Assembly: GCA_024402505.1 (NCBI GenBank) | Contig: JAKSTP010000025.1 | Span: forward strand, 1 to 35,031 | Origin: Treponema sp. | Lineage (GTDB): Bacteria; Spirochaetota; Spirochaetia; Treponematales; Treponemataceae | Direction of reading: 5' to 3' | Length of the DNA: 35,031 bases | Shown here: one piece after another, positions 1 through 11,432 of the stretch | Layout of the letters: every line of letters starts with the position of its first letter | How positions within the stretch are numbered: position 1 is the stretch's first letter | Program-made: the position numbers and the translations under genes | Notes under the pieces: generated by a model | The model's database searches: none | Seen by the model: only the letters and a program-made list of their open reading frames with translations | What the model was told of the DNA's origin: nothing

Positions 1-93
1 GAATCCCCGCGGAGTCCGTAGGACGCAGCAAATCCGTGTGACCTTTTATTTTTTTATCACACGGATTTGTTCGCACCTACGGTGCTCACGGAG
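1..93. repeat. BIME-like dispersed palindrome, copy 1 (A and B halves facing inward)
   Basis: Two half-units face each other. Half A is at 11-41 and has the small hairpin GTCC-GTA-GGAC followed by AAATCCGTGTGA. Half B is at 57-93 on the opposite strand, with the hairpin GCACC-GTA-GGTGC. A T-rich spacer separates them. The same half-units recur near 3617-3716, 4061-4091 and 14501-14582. The element ends one base before the coaE stop codon, so it could serve as a terminator or mRNA end for the polA-coaE transcript; that role is inferred. Confidence 0.8.
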
Positions 94-94
94 G

Positions 95-676
95 CTAGTT
101 TTTTATAATCTCTACGGGTTTTCCAGAGGTCCGGTAGTTTTTTTCCAGGTTGGACTGGGCTTTGAAGCGGGAGATTATTTGGCGGAAGGACATTTTGTCT
201 CGGCGGCGGGCTCGAATCAGGCGCTTCAGGTAAGGGGCTTTTACGAAAATCACTTTTTCACAAAGGTCCAGAAGTTCAGGCGTTTTATAAAGTACCGTTG
301 CATTGACAATCACATTTTTGCCGCTGTTTTCTTCCACGAAGTTTTTTGTTGTTTTGATTACAAAAGGATAAACAATCTCTTCCTGTTTTTTTAAAAGTGT
401 ACTGTCGCTGAAAACCACTTTCCCAAGACTACGGCGGTTTATGGTTCCATTTTCCGAAACAAGCTTTACACCAAGACTCTCTGCAGTTTTTCCAAAGGCA
501 GCTTCTATTTTTGAAACCACTTCAGGATCTTCCATGGCAGCATGAACTACCTGGTCCAGATCGATGGAAACCCAGGGAAGATTTTCTCCGCCGGACACAG
601 CAATTTCCTGTGACACAATTTTTGAGGCAATATAGTTTTTTCCGGCGGCCATCTGACCTGTGATACATATTATCAT
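95..676 (-). CDS. coaE: Dephospho-CoA kinase (CoaE family)
   Basis: This 193-residue protein should phosphorylate the 3'-hydroxyl of the ribose of dephospho-CoA, the last step of CoA synthesis, in the cytosol. The N-terminus has a P-loop, GQMAAGKN, at residues 7-14, followed by an acidic DLDQVVHA motif near residue 39 that matches the substrate-binding D-x-D-x-x-x-H region of the family. Length is typical (about 195-205). The P-loop ends in GKN rather than the usual GKS/GKT, a modest deviation at the magnesium-coordinating position. The gene starts 16 bp after the polA stop and is most likely cotranscribed with it. A palindromic repeat follows the stop codon directly. The family call is fairly firm; the only serious alternative is a related P-loop nucleotide kinase. 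Confidence 0.8.
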   Translation of the reverse strand: MIICITGQMAAGKNYIASKIVSQEIAVSGGENLPWVSIDLDQVVHAAMEDPEVVSKIEAAFGKTAESLGVKLVSENGTINRRSLGKVVFSDSTLLKKQEEIVYPFVIKTTKNFVEENSGKNVIVNATVLYKTPELLDLCEKVIFVKAPYLKRLIRARRRDKMSFRQIISRFKAQSNLEKNYRTSGKPVEIIKN

Positions 677-692
677 AGGCTGTTTTTTATCA

Positions 693-3470
693 TTAATGAA
701 ATAATCCCCAGTTTTTGCCGGTTTCTATGCTTACTTTTAGTGGCACATTCAGTTTTACGGCGGTTTCCATGGTGGTTTTCAAAAGTTCTGTTGTTTTTTC
801 AATGTCAGACTGATTATCCGGGCATTCCAGAATAAGTTCATCGTGAACCTGAAGAAGCATTTTGGCAGGACTGTTTGTTTCTTTAAGGGCCTTGTCCAGA
901 TTGATCATAGCCTGTTTTACAATGTCGGCGGCTGTTCCCTGAACAGGAGTATTTACGGCCATGCGGTCTGCGGCGGCTTTTTCAATCTTGTTGGCGCTGG
1001 TAATACCCGTAATCTTTCGGCGGTGCCCCATCATTGTCTTCACTTCACCGGAAGCTTCTGCCTCATGAACTGTGTTTGTAATGAAATCCCGGATGGCACT
1101 GTAGCGGTCAAAATAAGTTTCAATAAATTCCTTACTTTGTGTGCGGCTGATTCCAAGGTCCTTTGCAAGGCGGAAAGCACTCATTCCGTAAATAACACCA
1201 AAGTTGATGGTTTTTGCAGTGCGTCGCATATCCGCAGTTATCTCATCAGCAGGAAGTCCAAATATAAGACTGGCTGTAGCCTTATGGATGTCGGTACCTT
1301 CGTTAAAAGCCCTGCTCATGTTCTCATCACCGCTTAAATGGGCAAGAACAACCAGTTCAATCTGGGAATAGTCGGCAGAAATAAGAACGTGGCCTGGCCG
1401 TGCGGTAAATGCAGCCCGGATTTTTCGTCCTGATTCACTTCTTACCGGAATATTCTGCAGGTTTGGATCGCGGCAGGAAAGTCGGCCGGTGGCAGTTCCA
1501 AACTGAAGGAAGTTTGTGTGGATTGCCCCATTTTCATCACAAAGTTTTGGCATTGGTTCTACATAAGTGGACTGAAGTTTTGCATTTTCACGGTATTCAA
1601 GGATTTTTGAAATTACCGGGTGATCTGCCAGAAGTTCTTCAAGGACGGCATTGTCTGTAGAATAGCCGGTTTTTGTCTTTTTACTGCATTGAAGTCCCAG
1701 TTCGTTGAAAAGCACATCCCCCAGCTGTTTTGGAGAACCAATGTTGAAAGTGTGGCCCACCATGTCGTAAATGTCGTTGGTGATGGTTTCAAGTTTTGCA
1801 GTAAGTTCTTCATCGTAGGCCTCCAGAATTGATGCGTCCAGATGAATTCCTTCATATTCCATTTCCGCAAGAACAGGAAGGAGAGGCATTTCAAGATTCC
1901 AGAAAAGATCGTAAAGATTTGCAGTTTTTAGTTTGTCTTCAAAAATGTTCCAAAGCTGAAGGGTAAAGTCAGCATCTTCTGCAGCGTAATTTGCAGCAAT
2001 ATCCAGTGGCACATCAGTAAATACTTTGCCCTTTTCTACAATGTCTTCATATTCCACACCTTTAAGGTGAAGGACTCGTTCTCCCAAAGCTCCAAGGGCA
2101 TAGGAATTTTTAGATGAATGTTCACTGTTCAAAAGCCAGGCTGCAATCAGTGTATCGGCCATGCGGCATTTATAACGGCCCATTCCAATGGCAGATTTAA
2201 GCACCTTGTAATCAAATTTTGCGTTGTGCATTACACAGGTGATTTCAGGATTATCAAAAATCCGCAGAAGTTCAGGTTTTACTTCATCAAGGGAAAGTCC
2301 TTCCGAAAACAAATCGTTTCCGCTTACAACAGGGACGTATATTCCGCTGCCTTTTTCTACGCTTAAACTGAAGCCCACCATTTTGTCGGTGATTTCAAGG
2401 CCTGTAGTTTCGCTGTCATAGGCAACCAGTTTTTTCTGAACAACGGTATCAATAAAAGCATGAAGATCAGAAAGATTTGTAACAGCCTTGTAATTTCCAT
2501 GATTTTCAACGGCAGGTTCAAAATCTTCTTCCTCAGTTTCTGGTAATTTCTTCGGCTGGATTTCAACCGGTGTTTCCTTTTTATCAGCAACACCTGCCAT
2601 CATGCCGTAGCTTTTTGCAACTCCGTAACATTCTGCCTGATTCAAAAGATCTTTTGCGGCGGAAAAATTGAAAACCGGAAGAACTGTGTAATCACCTTCC
2701 AAAGGAACAGTGTCACACAAAGTTATAAGTTTCTGGGAGAAAAATGCATCTTCTTTTCCGGCCCGAATCTTTTCACCAATGGCACCTTTTATTTCATCAG
2801 CATGTTCATAAATGCCTTCAAGGCTTCCGTACTGCTCCAAAAATTTAACACCGGTTTTTACGCCAACGCCTTTTACACCTGGAACGTTATCGGCCGTATC
2901 ACCTGTAAGGGAAAGAAGATCAAGAAGTCCATCAGGATAAACACCCCACTCTTCTTTTACGCCTTCAACGCCAACTACTTTCCAAGGCACATTTGTATCA
3001 TGGCTTGGTTTCATAATCTGCACGCTGTCACAAACAAGCTGCATCAAATCTTTATCCCCCGACAGAATACGGCAGGTTTTTCCCGTGCGGCAGCATTCTT
3101 TTGCGATTGTAGCAATAACGTCGTCAGCTTCGTAACCGTCAACGCGAAGGCAAGGCACTCCCATGGCAGCAAGAATATCTTCAATTGGCTGAATCTGTGC
3201 AATCAGGTCTTCCGGAGATTTTTCACGGGTTCCCTTATAAGCTTCGTACATCTGGTGACGGAAAGTTGGAGTTTTTGAATCAAGAGCGGCAATCATGTGC
3301 TTAGGCTTAAATGTCTGGAACACGTTGGCCAGATTGCGGAAAAAGCCGAAGATTGCGGAAATATTTTCGCCCTTGGAATTGGTCAAAGGATGATTAATAA
3401 AAGCAAAATAGCTTCTGTAAATGAGGCCGTAAGAATCAAGAATATAAATTGTATCGTCGTTGAAATCCAT
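693..3470 (-). CDS. polA: DNA polymerase I with 5'-3' and 3'-5' exonuclease domains
   Basis: The protein has 925 residues, the normal size for full-length Pol I, which fills gaps and removes Okazaki primers. The 5'-nuclease domain shows EADDV (114-118), SGDKDL (137-142) and GDTADNVPG (190-198). The proofreading domain appears active: D352 and E354 (YDSE), D420 (NAKFD) and Y495/D499 (YAAED) are all present. The polymerase domain has motif A DYSQIEL (D700), motif B R750-K753-FG-YG, and motif C QVHDE (D877). Motif A continues VVLAHLS where most homologues have R-[VI]-[LM]-AHLS, so a usually conserved arginine is replaced by valine. The ATG lies six bases after a TAAAAT box and has no Shine-Dalgarno. 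coaE follows 16 bp downstream. Confidence 0.97.
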   Translation of the reverse strand: MDFNDDTIYILDSYGLIYRSYFAFINHPLTNSKGENISAIFGFFRNLANVFQTFKPKHMIAALDSKTPTFRHQMYEAYKGTREKSPEDLIAQIQPIEDILAAMGVPCLRVDGYEADDVIATIAKECCRTGKTCRILSGDKDLMQLVCDSVQIMKPSHDTNVPWKVVGVEGVKEEWGVYPDGLLDLLSLTGDTADNVPGVKGVGVKTGVKFLEQYGSLEGIYEHADEIKGAIGEKIRAGKEDAFFSQKLITLCDTVPLEGDYTVLPVFNFSAAKDLLNQAECYGVAKSYGMMAGVADKKETPVEIQPKKLPETEEEDFEPAVENHGNYKAVTNLSDLHAFIDTVVQKKLVAYDSETTGLEITDKMVGFSLSVEKGSGIYVPVVSGNDLFSEGLSLDEVKPELLRIFDNPEITCVMHNAKFDYKVLKSAIGMGRYKCRMADTLIAAWLLNSEHSSKNSYALGALGERVLHLKGVEYEDIVEKGKVFTDVPLDIAANYAAEDADFTLQLWNIFEDKLKTANLYDLFWNLEMPLLPVLAEMEYEGIHLDASILEAYDEELTAKLETITNDIYDMVGHTFNIGSPKQLGDVLFNELGLQCSKKTKTGYSTDNAVLEELLADHPVISKILEYRENAKLQSTYVEPMPKLCDENGAIHTNFLQFGTATGRLSCRDPNLQNIPVRSESGRKIRAAFTARPGHVLISADYSQIELVVLAHLSGDENMSRAFNEGTDIHKATASLIFGLPADEITADMRRTAKTINFGVIYGMSAFRLAKDLGISRTQSKEFIETYFDRYSAIRDFITNTVHEAEASGEVKTMMGHRRKITGITSANKIEKAAADRMAVNTPVQGTAADIVKQAMINLDKALKETNSPAKMLLQVHDELILECPDNQSDIEKTTELLKTTMETAVKLNVPLKVSIETGKNWGLFH

Positions 3471-3476
3471 GTCATC

Positions 3477-3482
3477 ATTTTA
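3477..3482 (-). promoter_or_regulatory. Candidate polA -10 box, leaderless arrangement
   Basis: On the minus strand TAAAAT is followed by six bases (GATGAC) and then the polA ATG. No purine-rich ribosome site precedes the ATG. A transcript starting about seven bases after the box would begin at the ATG itself. The -35 region is not recognisable, so confidence is moderate. Confidence 0.45.
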
Positions 3483-3514
3483 GCACAGACAGACATTCTT
3501 TTTCTAGAACAGTA

Positions 3515-3583
3515 CTACCTTGTCATCCTAAACATAACTACCTTGTCATCCTAAACATAACGACCTTGTCATCCTGAGCGTAG
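3515..3583. repeat. Three tandem 23-bp units
   Basis: Units begin at 3515, 3538 and 3561. The first two are identical and start CTACCTTGTCATCC. The third starts CGACCTTGTCATCC and then runs into the ATCCTGAGCG hairpin repeat at 3568-3594. The shared GTCATCC core suggests that the array grew from the edge of that hairpin. Confidence 0.9.
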
Positions 3584-3594
3584 TCGAAGGATCT
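3568..3594. repeat. ATCCTGAGCG-type hairpin repeat, copy 1
   Basis: The sequence runs from GTCATCCTGAGCG to GAAGGATCT and can pair ATCCT with AGGAT around a short loop. Related copies lie in lacZ (7846-7872) and at 31058-31084, 33460-33485 and 34819-34844. Confidence 0.85.
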
Positions 3595-3616
3595 TTTACC
3601 TAGTATTCTTTTTTTA

Positions 3617-3716
3617 TCACACGGATTGGCTCAGTCCTACGGACTTCGCTGGTTTTTTATAATAATATACTTATTATAAAAAAGTGAGCTCCGTAGGAGC
3701 GAACAAATCCGTGTGA
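3617..3716. repeat. BIME-like dispersed palindrome, copy 2 (halves facing outward)
   Basis: Here the AATCCGTGTGA ends point outward, the reverse of copies 1 and 4. Half A is at 3617-3650 (minus) with the GTCC-GTA-GGAC hairpin. Half B is at 3684-3716 with GCTCC-GTA-GGAGC. Between them TTTTTTATAATAA pairs with TTATTATAAAAAA across a short loop, so the whole 100-bp element can fold into one long hairpin. Confidence 0.85.
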
Positions 3717-3730
3717 CAACATAAAATAAA

Positions 3731-4023
3731 GTATACTACCCCAGGCATTAAAAACGGGTCCCAGAAACTATACTTCCGCGCATGAAAAATACTACCAGTC
3801 AGCCAGTGGCTGTCGAAAACCATATTACCACGGGCATTAAAAAGCGGGTCCCAGCGACGCAAAAAAACGCACCTCGACACCTATAAGGACGGTATCAAGT
3901 GCGTTCTTTTTGCTGCGTCCCACTTTTTACTGCACGCAATAGACTAGTTAGGGTGCGCCCCTGTCTTCCTTCCCGTATTTTCCATGGCAACTAACTTCCT
4001 AAGATCCCACTTTTTACTGCACG
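3731..4023. repeat. Mosaic of short direct and inverted intergenic repeats
   Basis: GCATTAAAAA followed by a CGGGTCCCAG segment occurs at 3745-3765 and again at 3834-3855. The 18-mer CCCACTTTTTACTGCACG occurs exactly at 3919-3936 and 4006-4023. An A-rich arm near 3856-3875 pairs imperfectly with an arm near 3900-3918, both ending in GTGCGTT/AACGCAC. CAGCCAGTGGCTG at about 3801 is a compact palindrome. No gene or known RNA is recognised. Confidence 0.7.
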
Positions 4024-4060
4024 AACTTCACTTTCAAAGTGCCCCCAACACAACCTCCGC

Positions 4061-4091
4061 GGAGTCCGTAGGACGTAGCAAATCCGTGTGA
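4061..4091 (+). repeat. Solitary A half-unit of the BIME-like element, copy 3
   Basis: This copy is nearly identical to the half-unit at 11-41 (one base changed) and keeps GTCC-GTA-GGAC and AAATCCGTGTGA. No B partner is present beside it. Confidence 0.85.
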
Positions 4092-4095
4092 CTAT

Positions 4096-4136
4096 AAAAA
4101 AAACTACCCCGGTGCAATAAACTAGTTAGGGGTGGT
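4096..4136 (-). terminator. Rho-independent terminator of the gltA-rsuA transcript
   Basis: Read on the minus strand, ACCACCCC (4136-4129) pairs with GGGGTAGT (4110-4103), with one mismatch, and is followed by a run of eight T (4103-4096). It starts 23 bases after the rsuA stop codon. Confidence 0.7.
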
Positions 4137-4159
4137 TTTGTTTGGATGGGGGGAAATTT

Positions 4160-4951
4160 TTATTCTTCTATTTCGGTGCGGGTAATTTCTTTGGTTTTTC
4201 CAGGCTCCAGATTTTCGTCAAGGTGAAGTTTTCCTTCGGCAAGGCGTTTCAGGTAGATTACTTCGTTTCCCTGAGCGGCCCACATGCGTTTTACCTGATG
4301 AAACTTGCCTTCCGTAATGGAAAGAACCGCCCTTTGATTTGAAGGGGCTTCAGAAATAGAAACAGCCGAGTTTGTTAATGCCAGGGCAGTTTCTTCATCG
4401 TCTGGAAACTTCAGGATTGCCGGTTTTGAAACAAAGCCCAGCTCGTGGCCCTCAGGGGGAATTTCAAAGCCTTTTGCAAAAACTTCAATAAGGGATTGTC
4501 TCTGTTCCAAAGAAACAGGTTCCTTCAGCACCATAAAATAGGTTTTGGGGATCTGGCTTTTTGGAGAAATCATGCGGTGGGTAAGTTCGCCGTCAGTGGT
4601 AAAAAGCAAAAGGCCTTCTGTGTCTAAATCAAGGCGGCCAATAAGATGAAGTTTATCCTGAAGATAATCGGTGCGGTATTTTGCATCAAGAAGATCAAAA
4701 ACTGTGGTGTGTTCGCCGTCCTTGCTGGCACTTACGGTGTTTTTAGGCTTGTTCATCATAAGATAAAGCTGTTTCTGGCAGGAAATAACTTCATCATCTA
4801 CCATGATTTCATCTTTTTCGGTGTCCACCTGGAAGCCCGGGTCAAGAATACGCTTTCCATTAACCAGAACTTCGCAGGCCCGCATCATCTTCTTGATGTC
4901 TTTACGAGAACCAAATCCTTCATGTGCAAGAATCTTATCTAAGCGATCCAT
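4160..4951 (-). CDS. rsuA: RsuA-family 16S rRNA pseudouridine synthase
   Basis: The 263-residue protein should isomerise a uridine to pseudouridine in rRNA. The N-terminus (residues 1-55) is an S4 RNA-binding domain starting DRLDKILAHEGFGSRK. The catalytic domain carries GRLDLDTEGLLL, whose second aspartate is the family nucleophile, and the C-terminal GKFHQVKRMWAAQGNEV block. The long N-terminal S4 domain and the HQVKRM block favour RsuA (U516 of 16S rRNA) over RluB/RluE, but the exact target cannot be fixed from sequence. Length is slightly above the E. coli RsuA size of about 230. The ATG lies 9 bp after the gltA stop, so it is probably cotranscribed with gltA. A terminator follows. Confidence 0.88.
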   Translation of the reverse strand: MDRLDKILAHEGFGSRKDIKKMMRACEVLVNGKRILDPGFQVDTEKDEIMVDDEVISCQKQLYLMMNKPKNTVSASKDGEHTTVFDLLDAKYRTDYLQDKLHLIGRLDLDTEGLLLFTTDGELTHRMISPKSQIPKTYFMVLKEPVSLEQRQSLIEVFAKGFEIPPEGHELGFVSKPAILKFPDDEETALALTNSAVSISEAPSNQRAVLSITEGKFHQVKRMWAAQGNEVIYLKRLAEGKLHLDENLEPGKTKEITRTEIEE

Positions 4952-4960
4952 GGGCCGAAA

Positions 4961-6322
4961 TTAGCGTTCCATGAGAGGGACGAATTTCTTTTCTTTGCTG
5001 ATGCACTTGTAGGCCGGGCGGTAGATTCGTCCTCCTGCTACAACCTCTTCGATGCGGTGGGCAGACCAACCGGCAATTCGTGAGATGGCAAAGAGCGGTG
5101 TGTAAAGCTCACGAGGAATATTCAGCATTGTGTAAACGAAGCCTGAGTAAAGGTCAACGTTGGCACAAATCTTTTTATTGCTGTGGTGGAACTCACCAAT
5201 TACTTCTGGAGCAATGCGTTCAATTGCATCATAAAGATTGAATTCTTTTACAAATTCAGGACCTTTTTCTTCGGCAAGAGCACGGGCCTTTTTCTTCAGA
5301 AGCACTTCACGAGGGTCACTGATGGTGTAAACTGCGTGTCCCATACCGTAAATGAGTCCTGTATGATCAAAGGCTTCCTTCCGTGAAATCTTTCTAAGGT
5401 ATTCCCGGATTTCGTTTTCATCGGCCCAGTCTTTTACATTGGCCTTAATGTCGTCCATCATTTCCATAACGCGGATATTGGCACCACCATGGCGGCGACC
5501 TTTAAGTGAACCAACGGCTGCGGCAATGGCAGAATATGTGTCTGTATCGGCAGATGAAACAACGTGAACTGTAAGAGAAGAGTTGTTACCACCACCGTGT
5601 TCTGCGTGAATAATCAGGGCAAGGTCCAGAGTTTCTGCTTCAAGACGAGTGTATGTGCGGTCCATGCGGATAAGGCGCAGGAAGTTTTCGGCAGTTGAAA
5701 GAGTTGGATCCGGGTTGTGGATGAACATTGATTTTTCATCAAAATAGCGGCGTTTTGCCTGGTAACCGTAAGCGGCCAGAGTTGAGAAACGGGCTGTAAG
5801 TTCAATACACTGTCTCAGAAGATTCTGAACACTGCGGTCTTCAGGATTTTCGTCGTAAGAATAGCTGGCCAGAACACCACGGGCAATCTTGTTCATGATG
5901 TCTTTTGACGGTGCTTTCATAATCATGTCTTCAGTAAAGTTTGATGGAAGAACACGGCACTGGCCCATATATGCTGTAAAATCTTCAAGCTGTTTTGGAG
6001 TTGGAAGCTGTCCGAACAAAAGCAGGTAAACACACTGTTCAAAACCAAACTGCTTGTTTTTTTCGGCGTCGGCAATAAGCTCTTCTACATTGTATCCGCG
6101 GTAAATAAGGCGGCCTGGAACTGGGACAATTTCATCATCCACCATTTCATAACCAACTACATCACCAATATTTGTAAGACCAACAAGAACACCAGTTCCG
6201 TCAGCATAGCGAAGTCCGCGCTTTACATTGTATTTGGTGTACAAATCCGGATTGATAGGGTCATTCCGTTCGGCCAGAGTTGTAAACTTCTTTAAAATCT
6301 TCTGATCTGTTCCCTTTGCCAT
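4961..6322 (-). CDS. gltA: Citrate synthase (Si type)
   Basis: The protein has 453 residues and condenses acetyl-CoA with oxaloacetate. The catalytic triad is visible: His in HAEHGGGNNSS, His in GMGHAVYTISDPR, and Asp in CANVDLYSG. The start was placed at MAKGTDQ because AAAGGGGG lies seven bases upstream, a strong ribosome site; an upstream in-frame ATG at 6373 lacks one. The reading frame is intact and all active residues are kept, so the enzyme should work. Pathogenic T. pallidum lacks a TCA cycle. A free-living or gut treponeme may use this enzyme in a partial cycle towards 2-oxoglutarate and glutamate (inference). TTGTATA/TATACAA arms at 6347-6373 lie in the promoter region. rsuA follows downstream. 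Confidence 0.96.
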   Translation of the reverse strand: MAKGTDQKILKKFTTLAERNDPINPDLYTKYNVKRGLRYADGTGVLVGLTNIGDVVGYEMVDDEIVPVPGRLIYRGYNVEELIADAEKNKQFGFEQCVYLLLFGQLPTPKQLEDFTAYMGQCRVLPSNFTEDMIMKAPSKDIMNKIARGVLASYSYDENPEDRSVQNLLRQCIELTARFSTLAAYGYQAKRRYFDEKSMFIHNPDPTLSTAENFLRLIRMDRTYTRLEAETLDLALIIHAEHGGGNNSSLTVHVVSSADTDTYSAIAAAVGSLKGRRHGGANIRVMEMMDDIKANVKDWADENEIREYLRKISRKEAFDHTGLIYGMGHAVYTISDPREVLLKKKARALAEEKGPEFVKEFNLYDAIERIAPEVIGEFHHSNKKICANVDLYSGFVYTMLNIPRELYTPLFAISRIAGWSAHRIEEVVAGGRIYRPAYKCISKEKKFVPLMER

Positions 6323-6385
6323 AAAATGCCCCCTTTGCTTTGTGAATTGTATATTTTGTGAATAATTATACAAAATTAAGAAGAT

Positions 6386-9936
<3,551 letters not shown>

Positions 9937-9968
9937 CTAAATCCTATCATTTTGTATTACAATTTTAA

Positions 9969-10754
9969 TTATTTTTCCAGTTTTTTCCAGAATTCCAAAG
10001 ATTTGCGCTGATTGTCAATGGAAGAAGTTTCAAAAAGAATTGAAGCATTTGGGAAAAGTTTTTCCTGAAGATTGCGGAATTTTGCCCAGTCAGTAATACC
10101 GTCGCCAAGTGCCAGATGAAGATCGCTGATTCCGTCGTTGTCGTTGATGTGAACGTGTTTTGTATAAGGTCCAAGCTTTTCGCACCAAAGTGCCGGGTCC
10201 GTAGGTGAAATGTGGGCGTGGGCATAATCAAGGCAGAGTCCAAAATTGCTTACGTCGGTCATTTCCTTACCAAGGTTTTCAAGATTGTCCGGAGTCTGAT
10301 CCCACATGTTTTCGATATAAACGTTTACTTCAGGATATTCTTCACAGATTGAACGGAAAAAAGTTCTTGTTGTTTCAAGCCAGTGTTTCTGATAAGCAGG
10401 CCCCGCAGCAGTTTTTATAAGGAGAGGATTAATATTGCCGTGAAAAACAACGCCTTTACAACCAAGTTTTTTTGCCACATCCATACTCTGGCGCACACGG
10501 AGTTCCGAAACTTCCCGAATACGGGAATCGTCACTAAAAACCAGCACATCAAAAAAAGCGCCGTGGGAGGTTCTGTATGCCGGCATATCCGGAGTCATTT
10601 TGTAAAGGGTTACAAGGCCATTGCAGTTTGACTGATTTTCCAAAGTCCATGGAAAGGCGAACTCGTTGAATTCAAATCCAACGTTGTATTCTTTTGCAAG
10701 AGAAGTACATTCCTGAATGCGGTCCATAAACGGAATAATCAGCAGCTGTGGCAT
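9969..10754 (-). CDS. Sugar phosphate isomerase/epimerase-like TIM-barrel protein
   Basis: This 261-residue protein belongs to the xylose isomerase-like TIM-barrel (AP_endonuc_2) family, whose members are metal-dependent sugar isomerases, epimerases or dehydratases. Family-type metal and active-site strands are visible: FHGNINP, YIENMWDQTPDNLENL, GLCLDYAHAHI, KHVHINDNDG followed by LHLALGDG, and a C-terminal LFETSS strand. No signal peptide. The start was placed at MPQLLIIPFMD because the longer frame to 10832 would run across the promoter and the start of the divergent dedA gene. The ATG lies six bases after a perfect TATAAT. Position next to lacZ hints at sugar catabolism, but the substrate is unknown. 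Confidence 0.78.
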   Translation of the reverse strand: MPQLLIIPFMDRIQECTSLAKEYNVGFEFNEFAFPWTLENQSNCNGLVTLYKMTPDMPAYRTSHGAFFDVLVFSDDSRIREVSELRVRQSMDVAKKLGCKGVVFHGNINPLLIKTAAGPAYQKHWLETTRTFFRSICEEYPEVNVYIENMWDQTPDNLENLGKEMTDVSNFGLCLDYAHAHISPTDPALWCEKLGPYTKHVHINDNDGISDLHLALGDGITDWAKFRNLQEKLFPNASILFETSSIDNQRKSLEFWKKLEK

Positions 10755-10799
10755 ACGAACATTATAGCAGAAGAATAAAAAATAGTGTATTCTATCATC
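10755..10799. promoter_or_regulatory. Compact divergent promoter, isomerase and dedA
   Basis: The 45-bp spacer must hold both promoters. On the minus strand TATAAT (10766-10761) lies six bases before the isomerase ATG. On the plus strand TATTCT (10788-10793) lies six bases before the dedA ATG. Neither ATG has a ribosome site. The arrangement leaves almost no room for a 5' UTR on either side. Confidence 0.55.
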
Positions 10800-11432
10800 A
10801 TGATTATTGACTTCTTTGCGTCCTACATACATTACTGGCCCCTTGCTGCTTTTGTTGCCCTTCTTTTAGCTGGTTTCAATCTGCCTGTAAGCGAAGATGC
10901 CATTCTCATTGCCTCTGCGGCCATCTGTCAGGACAACAAAAAGCTGATACTTCCTACCATTGTTTTTGTTTACCTTGGCATTGTTCTCAGCGATATTATT
11001 TCCTATCTTTTTGGCTATATCTGTTCAAAAAAACTTTCCGGTTTCAAACGAATCCGCCGCATGCTCAGTTCCAACAAAAAATATGTAATCATGAAACGAA
11101 TTGAAGAACACGGATTCGGCACCTTTATTTCCATCCGCTTTATTCCTTTCGGCATGAGAAATTTACTGTTTTTGTCATCGGGATTTTTTCACCTGAAATG
11201 GTGGAAGTTTATGCTTTTTGATTTTACGGCAGCCCTCATCTCCAGTCAGACCCTTTTCTGGATCTGTTTTATCCTTGGAGATGAATCACCGCTTTTCCTT
11301 GATATTACCTGTATTGTTATTCTTGCTCTGCTTATTTTCTGCATTGTAAGAACTATTCTTGGTGTGAAGAAGGATCTTGCTGCTCTTCCGAACGACGCCC
11401 CATCACAGGAAGCTGATCCAGCTGATCTTTAA
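10800..11432 (+). CDS. DedA family membrane protein
   Basis: The 210-residue protein is a DedA/VTT-type membrane protein; some members act in undecaprenyl-phosphate or lipid flipping and envelope homeostasis. Family features are NLPVSEDAILIASAAI near residue 27, a glycine-rich SDIISYLFGYICSKK segment, and ISIRFIPFGMRNLLFLSSG near residue 114, which holds the conserved arginines. Four or five hydrophobic segments are evident. The start was set at ATG 10800; an in-frame GTG at 10785 falls within the promoter. The last 27 codons overlap, in antisense, the 3' end of the CDP-alcohol phosphotransferase gene. The polar tail after GVKKDL is probably a cytoplasmic extension. Confidence 0.85.
   Translation: MIIDFFASYIHYWPLAAFVALLLAGFNLPVSEDAILIASAAICQDNKKLILPTIVFVYLGIVLSDIISYLFGYICSKKLSGFKRIRRMLSSNKKYVIMKRIEEHGFGTFISIRFIPFGMRNLLFLSSGFFHLKWWKFMLFDFTAALISSQTLFWICFILGDESPLFLDITCIVILALLIFCIVRTILGVKKDLAALPNDAPSQEADPADL

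Larger units (their letters stand above)
3471..4159. other. Gene-free repeat island between rsuA and polA
   Basis: No credible gene lies in these 689 bases. From left to right the region holds the polA promoter, a 23-bp tandem repeat attached to an ATCCTGAGCG-type hairpin, a BIME-like palindrome, a mosaic of short direct and inverted repeats, one solitary A half-unit, and the rsuA terminator. A 68-codon minus-strand frame at 3674-3880 runs straight through the repeats and is judged spurious. Confidence 0.75.

Noticed and set aside
38..394. 118-codon plus-strand frame
   Set aside because: It is antisense to coaE and begins within a dispersed repeat.
3674..3880. 68-codon minus-strand frame with a repeated WDP motif
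   Set aside because: It runs through the repeat mosaic and into a BIME-like half-unit; the repeated WDP comes from duplicated DNA. There is no ribosome site and no family match that I recognise.
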